This document shows, piece by piece, positions 17,194 to 26,714 of a DNA stretch of 64,000 nucleotides. The position numbers and the translations under genes were made by a program. Each line of letters opens with the position of its first letter. Position 1 is the stretch's first letter. The stretch lies in contig NZ_VISR01000007.1 of the NCBI RefSeq assembly GCF_007827595.1, positions 246,084 through 310,083 of the forward strand. Reading direction: 5' to 3'. The notes under the pieces are model-generated. The model was not told where the DNA came from, searched no databases, and worked only from the letters and a program-made list of their open reading frames with translations. Source of the stretch: Streptomyces sp. BK340 (GTDB lineage: Bacteria > Actinomycetota > Actinomycetes > Streptomycetales > Streptomycetaceae).

Positions 17194-18542
17194 CCGCGAC
17201 CGTCACCCCCGACAACGTTGCCCGTGCCCGCCCGGTCTCGGTTGCGCGCGGCTACCGCTTCGAGCTGGTCAAGCTGGTCTCGCAATGGCGGATCCGCCTG
17301 CTGGTCCTCGCCTGCTGGATCGCGCCGGCGCTTTTCGTCGCCGCGGTGAGCCGGCAGAGCACGCTGCCCGTCGACACGCTCTTCGGCCGCTGGATGCACG
17401 CCACGGGATGGGCCGGACCGCTGGTGATGCTCGGTTTCGCGGGCAGTTGGGCACTCCCGCTGCTGACCTCGGTGGTCGCCGGCGACGTGTTCGCCTCCGA
17501 GGACCGGCTCGGCACCTGGCGCCACCTGCTCGTGGTGGTCCGGTCGCCCAGGCGGATCTTCGCGGCGAAGGCACTGGCCAGTCTCACCGTCCTGCTGTTG
17601 CTCGTGGCCGGGCTGGCCTGTTCCAGTACGGCCGGCGGCCTCCTCGCAGTGGGCAACCAGCCGCTGGTCGGTCTCGACGGCCACCTGCTGACACCTGCGG
17701 ACGCGGCAGCAAAGGTCCTGCTCGCCTGGGTCTGCGTACTCGCCCCGACGCTGGCGCTCGCCGGGATCGGACTGCTCGGGTCCGTTGCGCTGGGGCGTTC
17801 CCCGATGGGGCTGCTGTTGCCCGCGGGCGTCGCGCTGGCGATGCAGCTCGCGCAGATGATGCCGCTTCCCGCCGCCGTACGACTGGCCCTGCCCAGCTAC
17901 GCGTTCATCGCCTGGAACGGTCTGTTCACCGGCCCGGCTCAGCTCGGCCCGCTCCTGATCGGCATCGTGGTCAGCCTGGTGTGGGCGGTGCTCTCTACGG
18001 CGCCGGCCTATCTGCTGTTCGTGCGGCGCGACTTCACCAACGCCGCCTACGACGGCTCGGGGCGCCGCGCGGTCATCGGAGCCCTGCCGCCGGCCGGGGT
18101 GGTGGCGCTGACCGCCGCGGTCGTCGCCGCGACGACCGGGGCCACCGGCTCCGGCGTGGAACAGGACAAGGTGCAGCGCTCGCTCGCCACGGCGTTCGCC
18201 CACCTCTATCGCATGCAGACGAAGCAGCTCAACCGCCCCGACGTCACCGAAGCGCAGTTGAGGGTCACGGCGACGTGCAACAAGGGCAGCATCAGAGTCG
18301 CCGCCGAGGGACCGGGCAACGACTGGCGCTGCGTCGTCTCGTGGCATCTGCCCGGCGTCGAGGCCGCAGGCACGGCCATCTATCAACTCGACGTCACCCC
18401 AGACGGGCGGTTCATGGCCGACGGCGATGGACCGAAGGAAGTGAACGGGTACTTCCTGGTGCGGACACCGACCGGCGACGCACCGAACCCACTTTGGCAG
18501 TTCGACGGCAACGTCGAACTTCTCCGCCCCTCGGAGGAATGA
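17190..18542 (+). CDS. ABC transporter permease with a C-terminal extracytoplasmic domain
   Basis: A 450-residue ABC-2-like membrane subunit. Hydrophobic helices lie at about residues 35-52, 72-95, 127-150, 174-225 (two) and 255-275, with a last one near 302-325. After it, about 125 hydrophilic residues should face outside. They include two Cys (TATCNKGS and WRCVVSW) that could form a disulfide. Such a domain is unusual for this permease type and may contact the secreted phosphoesterase encoded 4 bp downstream. It is coupled to the ATPase gene by an ATGA overlap. The cargo is unknown. Confidence 0.87.
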   Translation: MTATVTPDNVARARPVSVARGYRFELVKLVSQWRIRLLVLACWIAPALFVAAVSRQSTLPVDTLFGRWMHATGWAGPLVMLGFAGSWALPLLTSVVAGDVFASEDRLGTWRHLLVVVRSPRRIFAAKALASLTVLLLLVAGLACSSTAGGLLAVGNQPLVGLDGHLLTPADAAAKVLLAWVCVLAPTLALAGIGLLGSVALGRSPMGLLLPAGVALAMQLAQMMPLPAAVRLALPSYAFIAWNGLFTGPAQLGPLLIGIVVSLVWAVLSTAPAYLLFVRRDFTNAAYDGSGRRAVIGALPPAGVVALTAAVVAATTGATGSGVEQDKVQRSLATAFAHLYRMQTKQLNRPDVTEAQLRVTATCNKGSIRVAAEGPGNDWRCVVSWHLPGVEAAGTAIYQLDVTPDGRFMADGDGPKEVNGYFLVRTPTGDAPNPLWQFDGNVELLRPSEE

Positions 18543-18546
18543 CTCC

Positions 18547-21294
18547 ATGCAGGTAACTCGCAACCGCAGGACTGTCGGGACGGGCCTTCGCGGTAGACGG
18601 CTCGGTCGCCGGAGCACCCTCACGGCAGCCGCCACCGCGGTCGTCCTCGCCGTCACCACCGGCATCGGTTACGCCCAGACACACCAGTTCGGCACCGATC
18701 AGGTCGGTCAGACCACCGACCGGGGCCAGGTCATCTCCAGCGACCAGTACATCGCCCCGTACGGTGACCGCCTCGTCATCGACAACGGCAAGATCATGTC
18801 GTCCTCCGTCAGCCCGGACGGCACCCGCCTCGCGGCCTCGGTCACCGACGGCGGGAGCGCGCTGGCCATCGTCGACGTGCAGAACTGGAAGGTGCAGCAG
18901 GTCGTCGGCACCGCCGCGTCCTCGGTCCCGCGGCTCAGCAGCAACAGCGTGGGACAGGAAGGCCCCACGTACTCGCCCGACGGCAAGCAGCTGTGGCTGG
19001 GCCAGACCGACGGCTACACCCGGTTCACGGTGAACCCGGACGGCTCCGTCACCGACCCGACGTCGGTCAAGATCCCGGCGGACGGGGCCAAGCACGCGCT
19101 CGTCGGCGAGGCGGTCTTCTCGGCCGACGGCTCCACCGTGTACTCGGCGGTCAACGGCCAGAACCGGGTGGTCGCCATCGACGCGGCGACCGGTGCCGTC
19201 AAGCAGAGCTGGGCCGTGGGCAACGCCCCGCGCGACATGGTCCAGGTCGGCGAGAAGCTGTACGTCAGCAACGAGGGCGGCCGTGCGGCCGAGCCGGGCG
19301 ACACCACCATGAACTCGTACGGCACCCAGGTGCCGGCCAACCCGAAGACCGGTGCCACCACCACCGGCACGGTCAGCGTCATCGACCTGGCGAACCCGCA
19401 GGCCGCCCCGTCGAGCATCGACGTCGGCCTGCACCCGACGGCCCTCTACGCCAAGGGCAAGGCGCTGTTCGTCACCAACACCGCCACCAACAACGTGTCG
19501 GTCATCGACACCGGCAAGGACACGGTCGTGCAGACCATCGACACCCGGCCGTGGCCGGAGGCGTCGGTGGGCTACGAGCCCAACGCGGTGACGCTCACCG
19601 ACGACGGTCGTCTGCTGGTGACGCTCGGCCGGGCCGACGCGGTCGCCGTCTACCGGTACAAGAGCGCGCAGGAGCCCGTCAGTTACGTCGGCCTGCTCCC
19701 GACGGACTACTTCCCCGCGGAGATCACCACCGTCGGCAACCAGGTGCTGGTCTCCAACACCCGTGGTATCGACGCCCGCCGGCCCACCAACACCACCGGG
19801 CACGGCACCCACGACACCACGTCGAGCGTGCAGCGCTTCACGCTGCCGGACGACAGCGTCATCAGGTCCCAGACGGCCAAGGTCTTCAAGCAGAACGGCT
19901 GGACCCCCGGCTCGGTCGAGCTGGCCAAGGACAGGACCCACGGCAGGCCGGTCCCCGTCCCGCAGCGGATCGGCGCTCCCTCGACGATCAAGCACGTCTT
20001 CCTGATCGTCAAGGAGAACCGGACCTACGACCAGGTCTTCGGTGACATCCCGAAGGGCGACGGCGATCCCTCGGTGACACAGTTCGGCGAGAACGTGACG
20101 CCGAACCAGCACGCGCTGGCCGAACAGTTCGGCCTGTACGACAACACCTACGACATCGGCACGAACTCCGCCGAGGGGCACAACTGGCTGATGCAGGCCG
20201 ACGACCCGGAGTACACCGAGTCCTCGGCCGGTGAGTACGCGCGCAGCTACGACACCGAGAACGACGCTCTCGGCCACCAGAGGTCCGGCTTCCTGTGGAC
20301 CGGTGCGCAGGCGGCGGACAAGACCGTACGGGACTTCGGCGAGTTCCAGTCGATCGAGAGCAAGCCGTCCGACGCCTCCTGGCAGAACCTGTACTGCGAC
20401 GCCAAGAACATGGACGCTACGGGGCAGAACACCGCCTACCCGATACAGACGGGCTCGGCGATCCCGTCGCTCAACGACGTGTCGGTGCCGGGCTTCCCGA
20501 TGTTCGACACGAGCGTCCCGGACATCTACAAGTACGAGATCTGGAAGCAGGACTTCGAGAAGAACGGTCCGGCGAACCTGAACATGTTCTGGCTCTCCAA
20601 CGACCACACGGGTGGTCCGGCGAGCCCGGCGGCCCAGGTCGCGGACAACGACCTCGCGGTCGGCAGGATGGTCGACGAGATCTCGCACAGCAAGTACTGG
20701 AAGGACTCGGCGATCTTCGTGGTCGAGGACGACTCCCAGGCCGGCCTCGACCACGTCGACGGCCACCGTGCCCCGATCCAGATCATCAGTCCCTGGGCCC
20801 GGCACGGCACCGTCGACAGCCACTACTACTCGCAGATCACGATGATCCGCACCATCGAACAGATCCTCGGGATCCACCCGATGAACCAGAAGGACAGCGC
20901 GGCCAGCCCGATGGCCGGGGCGTTCACCAGGAAGCCGGACTTCACGCCGTTCACGGCGCTGCCCAACCGCACCTCACTGACCGACGGCCTGAAGACCCCG
21001 CCCTCCTGCGGTGTGGACACCCCCGCGCCGCAGGACCCCAAGGCGGCGGCCGTGCCGTCGTCGAAGGTGCCGGCGGACAAGCGGCAGCTCGCGGCCGAGT
21101 GGGACGCGTGGAAGTCCAAGCAGCGGCTGACCGGGCCGCACGCCGTGCCCGACTACGCGAACCCCGCGCAGATGAACCACCTCACGTGGTACCAGACGCA
21201 CAACTGGAGCATGCCGTACCCCGGCGAGAACAAGATCTACGCCCCGAACGACGTGCCGGGCGCCTACATCCCGTCGTCGGAGTCCGACGGCTGA
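18547..21294 (+). CDS. Secreted beta-propeller / phosphoesterase fusion protein
   Basis: A 915-residue exported protein. Residues 1-45 are a long basic signal region with a hydrophobic core (TAAATAVVLAVTTGIGYA). Residues about 60-460 form a YncE/SMP-30-like seven-bladed propeller with repeats such as SPDGTRLAASV, SPDGKQLWLG and FVTNTATNNVSVIDT. From about 478 a phosphoesterase domain (alkaline-phosphatase superfamily, PF04185-like) begins at IKHVFLIVKENRTYDQVFGD, where Glu and Thr match the metal-binding and nucleophile positions. It continues with NSAEGHNW, FWLSNDHTGG, AIFVVEDDSQAGLDHVDGHR and ends near 830. GGAGG for its start overlaps the permease stop, so it is the third gene of the exporter operon. 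The strong hairpin at 21311 closes the operon. Confidence 0.92.
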   Translation: MQVTRNRRTVGTGLRGRRLGRRSTLTAAATAVVLAVTTGIGYAQTHQFGTDQVGQTTDRGQVISSDQYIAPYGDRLVIDNGKIMSSSVSPDGTRLAASVTDGGSALAIVDVQNWKVQQVVGTAASSVPRLSSNSVGQEGPTYSPDGKQLWLGQTDGYTRFTVNPDGSVTDPTSVKIPADGAKHALVGEAVFSADGSTVYSAVNGQNRVVAIDAATGAVKQSWAVGNAPRDMVQVGEKLYVSNEGGRAAEPGDTTMNSYGTQVPANPKTGATTTGTVSVIDLANPQAAPSSIDVGLHPTALYAKGKALFVTNTATNNVSVIDTGKDTVVQTIDTRPWPEASVGYEPNAVTLTDDGRLLVTLGRADAVAVYRYKSAQEPVSYVGLLPTDYFPAEITTVGNQVLVSNTRGIDARRPTNTTGHGTHDTTSSVQRFTLPDDSVIRSQTAKVFKQNGWTPGSVELAKDRTHGRPVPVPQRIGAPSTIKHVFLIVKENRTYDQVFGDIPKGDGDPSVTQFGENVTPNQHALAEQFGLYDNTYDIGTNSAEGHNWLMQADDPEYTESSAGEYARSYDTENDALGHQRSGFLWTGAQAADKTVRDFGEFQSIESKPSDASWQNLYCDAKNMDATGQNTAYPIQTGSAIPSLNDVSVPGFPMFDTSVPDIYKYEIWKQDFEKNGPANLNMFWLSNDHTGGPASPAAQVADNDLAVGRMVDEISHSKYWKDSAIFVVEDDSQAGLDHVDGHRAPIQIISPWARHGTVDSHYYSQITMIRTIEQILGIHPMNQKDSAASPMAGAFTRKPDFTPFTALPNRTSLTDGLKTPPSCGVDTPAPQDPKAAAVPSSKVPADKRQLAAEWDAWKSKQRLTGPHAVPDYANPAQMNHLTWYQTHNWSMPYPGENKIYAPNDVPGAYIPSSESDG

Positions 21295-21310
21295 CGCAGC
21301 CCGATCGCCC

Positions 21311-21352
21311 GCAGGGCCCCTGGCCGGCCGCACCGCCGGCCTGGGGCCCTGC
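21311..21352. terminator. Strong hairpin terminator after the phosphoesterase gene
   Basis: An 18-bp stem with a single mismatch (5' arm 21311-21328 GCAGGGCCCCTGGCCGGC, 3' arm 21335-21352) and a 6-base loop, starting 16 bp after the stop codon. Confidence 0.85.
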
Positions 21353-21491
21353 TGTGCCACGGCTGTGTCCTTCGGTCCTGCGTCCCCCCGGTTCGTCCCG
21401 ATCCCACCCCGGCCGCGCTCGGCCCTCGACCGTGCGGGTGCCTTCCGGCGTGCCGGACAGTGGCCTGCCGCGAGCGGCGGCGGACGCCTCC

Positions 21492-21497
21492 TAGCCT
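21492..21497 (+). promoter_or_regulatory. Candidate minus-10 box for a leaderless transcript
   Basis: TAGCCT fits the TAnnnT minus-10 pattern of actinomycete leaderless promoters and ends 7 bases before the ATG of the phosphoglucomutase gene. That gene has no ribosome-binding site, which supports leaderless initiation. No clear minus-35 element was found. Confidence 0.35.
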
Positions 21498-21504
21498 CGG
21501 CGAC

Positions 21505-22248
21505 ATGCTGGGTCTTCCTGCTCATGTCCGTGCCTGCCTGTTCGACCTCGACGGTGTCCTCACCCGGACCGCCACGGTGCACGCGGCTGCCTGGAAGGAG
21601 ATGTTCGACGACTACCTCCGCGAGCGCGCGACACACGAGGGCACCGAGTTCGTGCCCTTCGACGCGGTGGGCGACTACGACGAGTATGTGGACGGGCGGC
21701 CCCGCGAGGACGGCGTGCGCACGTTCCTCGCCTCGCGCGGGGTGCACCTGCCCGAGGGAACGCCGGACGACGCGCCGCAGGCTGAGACGGTGAACGGACT
21801 GGGCAACCGCAAGAACGAGCTGGTGCTGCGCCGGATCCGCGAGGACGGGGTGGAACCCTACGAGGGCTCGGTCCGCTTCGTGCACGCGGCGCGGGAGGCC
21901 GGCCTGCGCTGCGCGGTGGTGTCGTCCAGTGCGAACTGCCGGGACGTCCTGGCGGCGGCCGGCATCGAGGACCTGTTCGAGCAACGGATCGACGGAGTGG
22001 TGGCGCACGAGCGCCGGCTGCGGGGCAAGCCCGCCCCGGACACCTACCTGGAGGGGGCCCGCGTGCTCGGAACGGATCCGGACGCGGCCGCGGTGTTCGA
22101 AGACGCGCTGGCCGGGGTCGAGGCCGGGCGGGCGGGACGGTTCGGCGTGGTCGTGGGCGTCGACAGGGTGGGCCAGGGGGATCAGCTGCGGGCGCACGGG
22201 GCGGACATCGTGGTCCGTGACCTGGCCGAACTTCTGCAGTTGCGATGA
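21505..22248 (+). CDS. Beta-phosphoglucomutase-like HAD hydrolase
   Basis: A 247-residue HAD-superfamily phosphotransferase. It has motif I FDLDGVLT (nucleophile Asp and second Asp near residues 14 and 16), then AAWKEMFD and the cap segment with VNGLGNRKNE. Motif II is AVVSSSANC, motif III Lys is in RGKPAPDTYL and motif IV is AAVFEDALAGVEAG. This is the pattern of beta-phosphoglucomutases, which convert beta-glucose 1-phosphate to glucose 6-phosphate. The next gene encodes a GH65 phosphorylase and overlaps by ATGA, which makes that role very likely. I start at 21505 rather than the upstream in-frame codon at 21460 because the family begins a few residues before the FDLDGV motif. Confidence 0.92.
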   Translation: MLGLPAHVRACLFDLDGVLTRTATVHAAAWKEMFDDYLRERATHEGTEFVPFDAVGDYDEYVDGRPREDGVRTFLASRGVHLPEGTPDDAPQAETVNGLGNRKNELVLRRIREDGVEPYEGSVRFVHAAREAGLRCAVVSSSANCRDVLAAAGIEDLFEQRIDGVVAHERRLRGKPAPDTYLEGARVLGTDPDAAAVFEDALAGVEAGRAGRFGVVVGVDRVGQGDQLRAHGADIVVRDLAELLQLR

Positions 22249-24641
22249 TCACCCACCCCAGCTACACGGTCGAGCCGTGGTGCCTGCGCGAGACCGAGCT
22301 GAACCTGGACGTGCTCGCCCAGAGCGAGTCGGTGTTCGCGCTGTCCAACGGGCACATCGGGTGGCGCGGCAACCTCGACGAGGGAGAGCCCCACGGGCTG
22401 CCCGGCGCCTACCTCAACGGCGTCCACGAGCGGCATCCGCTGCCGTACGCGGAAGCGGGCTACGGATATCCCGAGTCCGGCCAGACGATGATCAACGTCA
22501 CCGACGGCAAGATCATCCGGCTGCTGGTCGACGACCACCCGTGCGATCTGCGCTACGGCCGGCTGGTGGCGCACGAACGGGTGCTGGACTTCCGGTCCGG
22601 AGTGCTCAGCCGCACGGCCCGGTGGACATCGCCCGGCGGCCGCACGGTCCGGATCACTTCACGGCGACTCGTGTCCTTCACCCAACGCGCGGTCGCCGCC
22701 ATCGTGTACGAGGTCGAGCCGATCGACGGACCGACCACGGTGGCCGTGCAGTCCGAGCTGGTCGCCAACGAACAACTGCCCGGCGCGGCGGGCGACCCGC
22801 GCGTGGCCGCCGCCATCGAGTCCCCCCTGAACGCCGAGGAGCACTTCGCGCAGGACACCCGCCTGCGGCTCGTGCACTGCACCGACCGCAGCGCACTGCG
22901 GGTGGCGGCAGCGGCCGACCACCTCATCGAGGGACCCGGGAGCACTCGCCGGACGGCGCAGAGCGAGCCCGATGTCAGCCGTCTGACGGTGACCGCGGAC
23001 CTGGTGCCCGGGCAACCGCTGCGGCTGGTCAAGTTCGTGGCCTACGGCTGGTCGGGGGAGCGTTCGCTGCCGGCCGTGCACGATCAGGTGGACGGAGCCG
23101 TGGCGGCCGCGGTCAGCACGGGATGGGACGGGCTGGTCGCCGCGCAACGGGCGTACCTGGACCGCTTCTGGGCCGGCGCGGACGTCGAGGTCGAGGGCGA
23201 CGCACAGATCCAGCAGGCGGTGCGGTTCGCTCTCTTCCACGTGCTCCAGGCGGCGGCCCGCGGCGAGAACCGGGCCATTCCCGCGAAGGGCCTGACCGGA
23301 ACCGGGTACGACGGGCACTCCTTCTGGGACACCGAGTCCTACGTGCTGCCGGTCCTGACGTTCACCGCGCCGGAGACCGTCGCGTCGGCACTGCGATGGC
23401 GGCACCAGATGCTGCCGGCGGCCCGGGAACGCGCGAGCCAGCTGGGCCTGTCGGGAGCGGCGTTTCCCTGGCGGACGATCGACGGTGGCGAGAGCTCCGC
23501 CTACTGGCCGGCCGGTACGGCTGCCTTCCACATCAACGCCGACATCGCCATGGCCGTCGTCCGGTACGCCGCGGTGACGGGGGACGAGGACTTCGAGCGT
23601 GGTGAGGGGTTCGACCTCCTCGTGGACACCGCTCGGCTGTGGCGCTCCCTCGGGCACCACGACCCGGAAGGCGTTTTCCACATCGACGGGGTCACCGGAC
23701 CCGACGAGTACAGCGCCATCGCCCGCGACAACCTGTACACCAACCTGCTGGCCCGGCAGAACCTGCTGGCCGCCGCGGAGGTGGCGGCGCGGCATCCCGA
23801 CCGGGCCGCGGAACTCGGTGTCGACGACGAGGAGACCGCCGTGTGGCGGGACGCCGCGGCGCGCATGGCGAGGCCGTACAACGAGTCCCTCGGCGTGCAC
23901 GAACAGTCCGCCGGGTTCACCAGTTTCCAGCGCTGGGACTTCGAGGCGACCCCGCCCGAGCACTACCCGCTCCTGCTGCACTACCCCTACTTCGACCTGT
24001 ATCGCAAGCAGGTCGTGAAGCAGGCCGACGTGGTGCTGGCGATGCTGGCGTGCCCACACCTGTTCTCGGACGAGCAGAAGGCACGCAACTTCGCCTACTA
24101 CGAAGCGCTCACCGTCCGCGACTCCTCCCTGTCGGCGTGCTGCCAGGCGGTGCTCGCCGCCGAGACCGGGCATCTGCGGCTGGCCTACGCCTACCTCGGC
24201 GAGGCCGCGCTGATGGACCTGGACGATCTGGAGCACAACACCCGTGACGGGCTGCACATCGCCTCCCTCGCCGGGACGTGGATCGCCCTGGTCGCCGGTC
24301 TCGGCGGCCTGCGCCGGTACATCGGCGAGGAAGGAAAGCCGGGCCTGCTGGCGTTCGCACCGCGCCTGCCGGAAGCGCTGTCCAGGGTGGCGTTCACGGT
24401 GCTGGTGCGCGGACGCAGGCTGAAGGTGGACGTCGGCCCGGCCCATGTGCGTTACCGGCTGGTGGAGGGTGAACCGCTGGAACTGCTGCATCACGGGGAA
24501 CCGCTGACCGTGACCCCCGACGGCCCGGTGGACCGGTCGATGCCCGCGGCACCTGCGCGCCCCGAGCCGCAGCAGCCACCGGGCCGCCGTCCGGCGGGCC
24601 TGCTCGCAGGGGAGGAGCACCAGGCGGAAACCCAGGACTAG
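22245..24641 (+). CDS. Glycoside hydrolase family 65 disaccharide phosphorylase
   Basis: A 798-residue GH65 enzyme with an N-terminal beta-sandwich (to about 270), linker and (alpha/alpha)6 barrel. Recognisable pieces are ALSNGHIGWRGN near the start, GHSFWDTESYVLP and GVTGPDEYSAIARDNLYTNLLA, whose Glu (about residue 488) is the general acid. A jelly-roll tail of the family ends near 765, and the last 35 residues are Pro/Ala-rich and probably disordered. GH65 phosphorylases cleave maltose, trehalose, kojibiose or nigerose with phosphate to beta-glucose 1-phosphate, which the upstream mutase would pass to glycolysis. Which disaccharide is used cannot be read from the motifs. Confidence 0.92.
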   Translation: MITHPSYTVEPWCLRETELNLDVLAQSESVFALSNGHIGWRGNLDEGEPHGLPGAYLNGVHERHPLPYAEAGYGYPESGQTMINVTDGKIIRLLVDDHPCDLRYGRLVAHERVLDFRSGVLSRTARWTSPGGRTVRITSRRLVSFTQRAVAAIVYEVEPIDGPTTVAVQSELVANEQLPGAAGDPRVAAAIESPLNAEEHFAQDTRLRLVHCTDRSALRVAAAADHLIEGPGSTRRTAQSEPDVSRLTVTADLVPGQPLRLVKFVAYGWSGERSLPAVHDQVDGAVAAAVSTGWDGLVAAQRAYLDRFWAGADVEVEGDAQIQQAVRFALFHVLQAAARGENRAIPAKGLTGTGYDGHSFWDTESYVLPVLTFTAPETVASALRWRHQMLPAARERASQLGLSGAAFPWRTIDGGESSAYWPAGTAAFHINADIAMAVVRYAAVTGDEDFERGEGFDLLVDTARLWRSLGHHDPEGVFHIDGVTGPDEYSAIARDNLYTNLLARQNLLAAAEVAARHPDRAAELGVDDEETAVWRDAAARMARPYNESLGVHEQSAGFTSFQRWDFEATPPEHYPLLLHYPYFDLYRKQVVKQADVVLAMLACPHLFSDEQKARNFAYYEALTVRDSSLSACCQAVLAAETGHLRLAYAYLGEAALMDLDDLEHNTRDGLHIASLAGTWIALVAGLGGLRRYIGEEGKPGLLAFAPRLPEALSRVAFTVLVRGRRLKVDVGPAHVRYRLVEGEPLELLHHGEPLTVTPDGPVDRSMPAAPARPEPQQPPGRRPAGLLAGEEHQAETQD

Positions 24642-24671
24642 GTTCCTGCCCGGCCGCCACGGAGGCGTGCT

Positions 24672-25691
24672 TCACGTCCGCGCCGCACCACCGAGCACCC
24701 GCACTCCTGCCAGCGCGGTCAGCACGGTGTCGTTGGCGTTCCGGTCGCCGACGGTGAGCCGGAGTCCCTCGCCGGGGTAGTGGCGCGCCTGGACACCGGC
24801 GCCGGTGAGTGCTGCGGCGCCCTCGTCGACCGGATCGGGCGCGGCGAGCCAGACGGAATTGGCATGGCCGGGGCGCACGCACCAGCCGAGGGACACGAGT
24901 GCACGCCGAAGCCGTTCGCGTTCGGCGACGACGGTGTCCACGCGCAGGCGCAGTTCGCTCTCGGCCCGCAGCGAGGCCTTCACCGCCGCTGTCGCCACCG
25001 CGTTGATCCCGAAGGGCAGCTGCTGCCGGCGGACCCGCTCCACCAGGTCGGGCGCGCCGAGTCCGTAGCCGACCCGCAGGGCGGCGAGGCCGTATGCCTT
25101 GGAGAAGGTGCGCAGGACCAGCAGGTTGGGGTGTGCGTCCAGCAGCGCCGACGTGTCCGGCAGGTCGGCACCGCGGGCGAACTCCACGTACGCCTCGTCG
25201 AGGAGCACGGTGACGCGCCGGGGGACCCGGCGCAGGAACGCCGACAGTGCGCCGGCGGTGACGAGGCTTCCGGTGGGGTTGTGCGGATTGCACAGCACCA
25301 CGACGCGGGTGCGGTGGTCGAGCGCCGCGAGCAGGGCGTCCAGATCCTGGTGGCCGTCCGGCGACAGGGGGACGGGGACAGGCTGAGCGCCGGCGATGGC
25401 GGCCAGGACAGGGTAGGCGTCGAACGTGCGCCAGGCGTAGGCCATGGTGTCGCCCGGCCTGACCACCGCCTGGAGCAACTGCAGGGCGACGCCGACCGAC
25501 CCGCTGCCGACCGCGACACGGTCGGAGGGCACCCGGCACCACGCGGCGATCCGCTCGGTGAGGTCGTCGGGGTGGAACTGCGGGTAGCGGTGGGCCTCCG
25601 CGACGGCCCGTTGCATGGCCTCGCGTACCGGGGGCAGTGGGGGGTACGGGCTCTCGTTCAGGGCGAGTCGGTGCAGTACGGGGACGTCCAT
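24672..25691 (-). CDS. Histidinol-phosphate aminotransferase-like PLP enzyme (HisC family)
   Basis: A 339-residue fold-type I aminotransferase. It has LALNESPYPPLPP at the N-terminus (HisC-like LNANE region), GSGSVGVALQLL for phosphate binding, NPHNPTGSLV, DEAYVEFA, and the PLP Lys198 in TFSKAYGLAALRVGYG. The C-terminal Arg for carboxylate or phosphate is in GLRLTVGDRNAND. HisC paralogues in biosynthetic operons often transaminate aromatic or phosphorylated keto acids. It is the last gene of a five-gene minus-strand operon; its start lies 3 bp beyond the stop of the KAS III gene. It is unlikely to serve histidine synthesis, since no his genes are near. Confidence 0.88.
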   Translation of the reverse strand: MDVPVLHRLALNESPYPPLPPVREAMQRAVAEAHRYPQFHPDDLTERIAAWCRVPSDRVAVGSGSVGVALQLLQAVVRPGDTMAYAWRTFDAYPVLAAIAGAQPVPVPLSPDGHQDLDALLAALDHRTRVVVLCNPHNPTGSLVTAGALSAFLRRVPRRVTVLLDEAYVEFARGADLPDTSALLDAHPNLLVLRTFSKAYGLAALRVGYGLGAPDLVERVRRQQLPFGINAVATAAVKASLRAESELRLRVDTVVAERERLRRALVSLGWCVRPGHANSVWLAAPDPVDEGAAALTGAGVQARHYPGEGLRLTVGDRNANDTVLTALAGVRVLGGAART

Positions 25692-25694
25692 GCC

Positions 25695-26714
25695 TCAGTC
25701 CCGTCCGCCGTGCCAGCGAACCGCGACGGCACCGGCGAAGTCGCCCGCGTGGGCGAAGCCTCCGAGCACCATCAGGTCGCCGTCCGCCACCTGCCGGGAG
25801 CCGATCGCACGGTCCAAGGTGATCGGGATCGCCGCCCCGAACAGATTGCCGTATTCGTCGAAGGTGTTCAGGTGCCGTTCGGCCGGCAGTTGCAGCGCCT
25901 CTCGCCAGTTCCGCAGGAAGGTGCGGTTGGGCTGGTTGGTGATGAGGACGTCGATGTCCGTGCTCGCCACGCCGAGCCGCCGGCACAGATCGAGGACCAC
26001 TTCGGGGACGAGGCGGTTCCCGCGTGCCAGGACCTTGGCGACGCTCGCGTCGGTGAACCCGATCCGCAGCTGGGACTCGCCCGGCTCCCAGTACTTGCGA
26101 CCGTCGTCGAGCGCCACGGTCATGTCGCCGGCGTACTCGCCGATGTGCCGGGTCTCCACATCGAGGACCGGCGACTGTGCCGACGTCGTCACGAACGCCA
26201 CACCGCACCCGTCGCCCGGAATCGCCGCCTGGGCGAGTCTGCGCACCTCGGACTGAGTGAAGCATTGCCCCGCGGCGCTTTGCGCGTTGCAGATCAGCGC
26301 GGTCTTCGCGTCGGTGGAGGCGAGGATCTGCCGGGCCATCTTCAACATGTACACAAAGGACGCACAGCCCGCGTTGGCGACGTCGACGAGCCACTCCGGG
26401 TTCAGGCCCAGCCGGCGCGCCACCTCGGTTCCGGCGCCCACGAACGGCAGGTCCGGCAACTGGCTGTGCACCAACAGCACGTCGACGCCGCGGATCGCCG
26501 CCCTGCCGTGCCGTTCGATCAGGGGCTGTACGGCGCGCTCGACCATGTCCGCGTTGGTCTCGTCCCCGGCCACGTGGTGCCGTGACAGCGGGACCTTGAA
26601 CATGGGGTGGTTGCGGAGCTTGTCCTCGGCCCCGGGGTATTCGGTGTAGTACTCCGCGGGGACCGGCTCACCGGGGAGGTAGCTCGCCACGTCGGTGAGG
26701 CTGACCGTCGTCAC
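25695..26714 (-). CDS. KAS III (FabH-like) condensing enzyme or acyltransferase with altered active site
   Basis: A 339-residue thiolase-fold protein starting at a GTG that overlaps the stop of the SRPBCC gene (GTGA). The nucleophile Cys117 is in VANAGCASFVYML. The usual second residue, His of the P-H-Q-A-N motif, is replaced: the segment reads ITNQPNRTF with Asn260 at the His position. The third residue, Asn290, is kept in DEYGNLFGAAIP. Loss of the His should impair decarboxylative condensation, so it may act as an acyltransferase or use another chemistry (inference). It lies between an SRPBCC protein and an aminotransferase in a tight operon, and the substrate may be carried by CoA since no carrier protein gene is seen. 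Confidence 0.88.
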   Translation of the reverse strand: MTTVSLTDVASYLPGEPVPAEYYTEYPGAEDKLRNHPMFKVPLSRHHVAGDETNADMVERAVQPLIERHGRAAIRGVDVLLVHSQLPDLPFVGAGTEVARRLGLNPEWLVDVANAGCASFVYMLKMARQILASTDAKTALICNAQSAAGQCFTQSEVRRLAQAAIPGDGCGVAFVTTSAQSPVLDVETRHIGEYAGDMTVALDDGRKYWEPGESQLRIGFTDASVAKVLARGNRLVPEVVLDLCRRLGVASTDIDVLITNQPNRTFLRNWREALQLPAERHLNTFDEYGNLFGAAIPITLDRAIGSRQVADGDLMVLGGFAHAGDFAGAVAVRWHGGRD

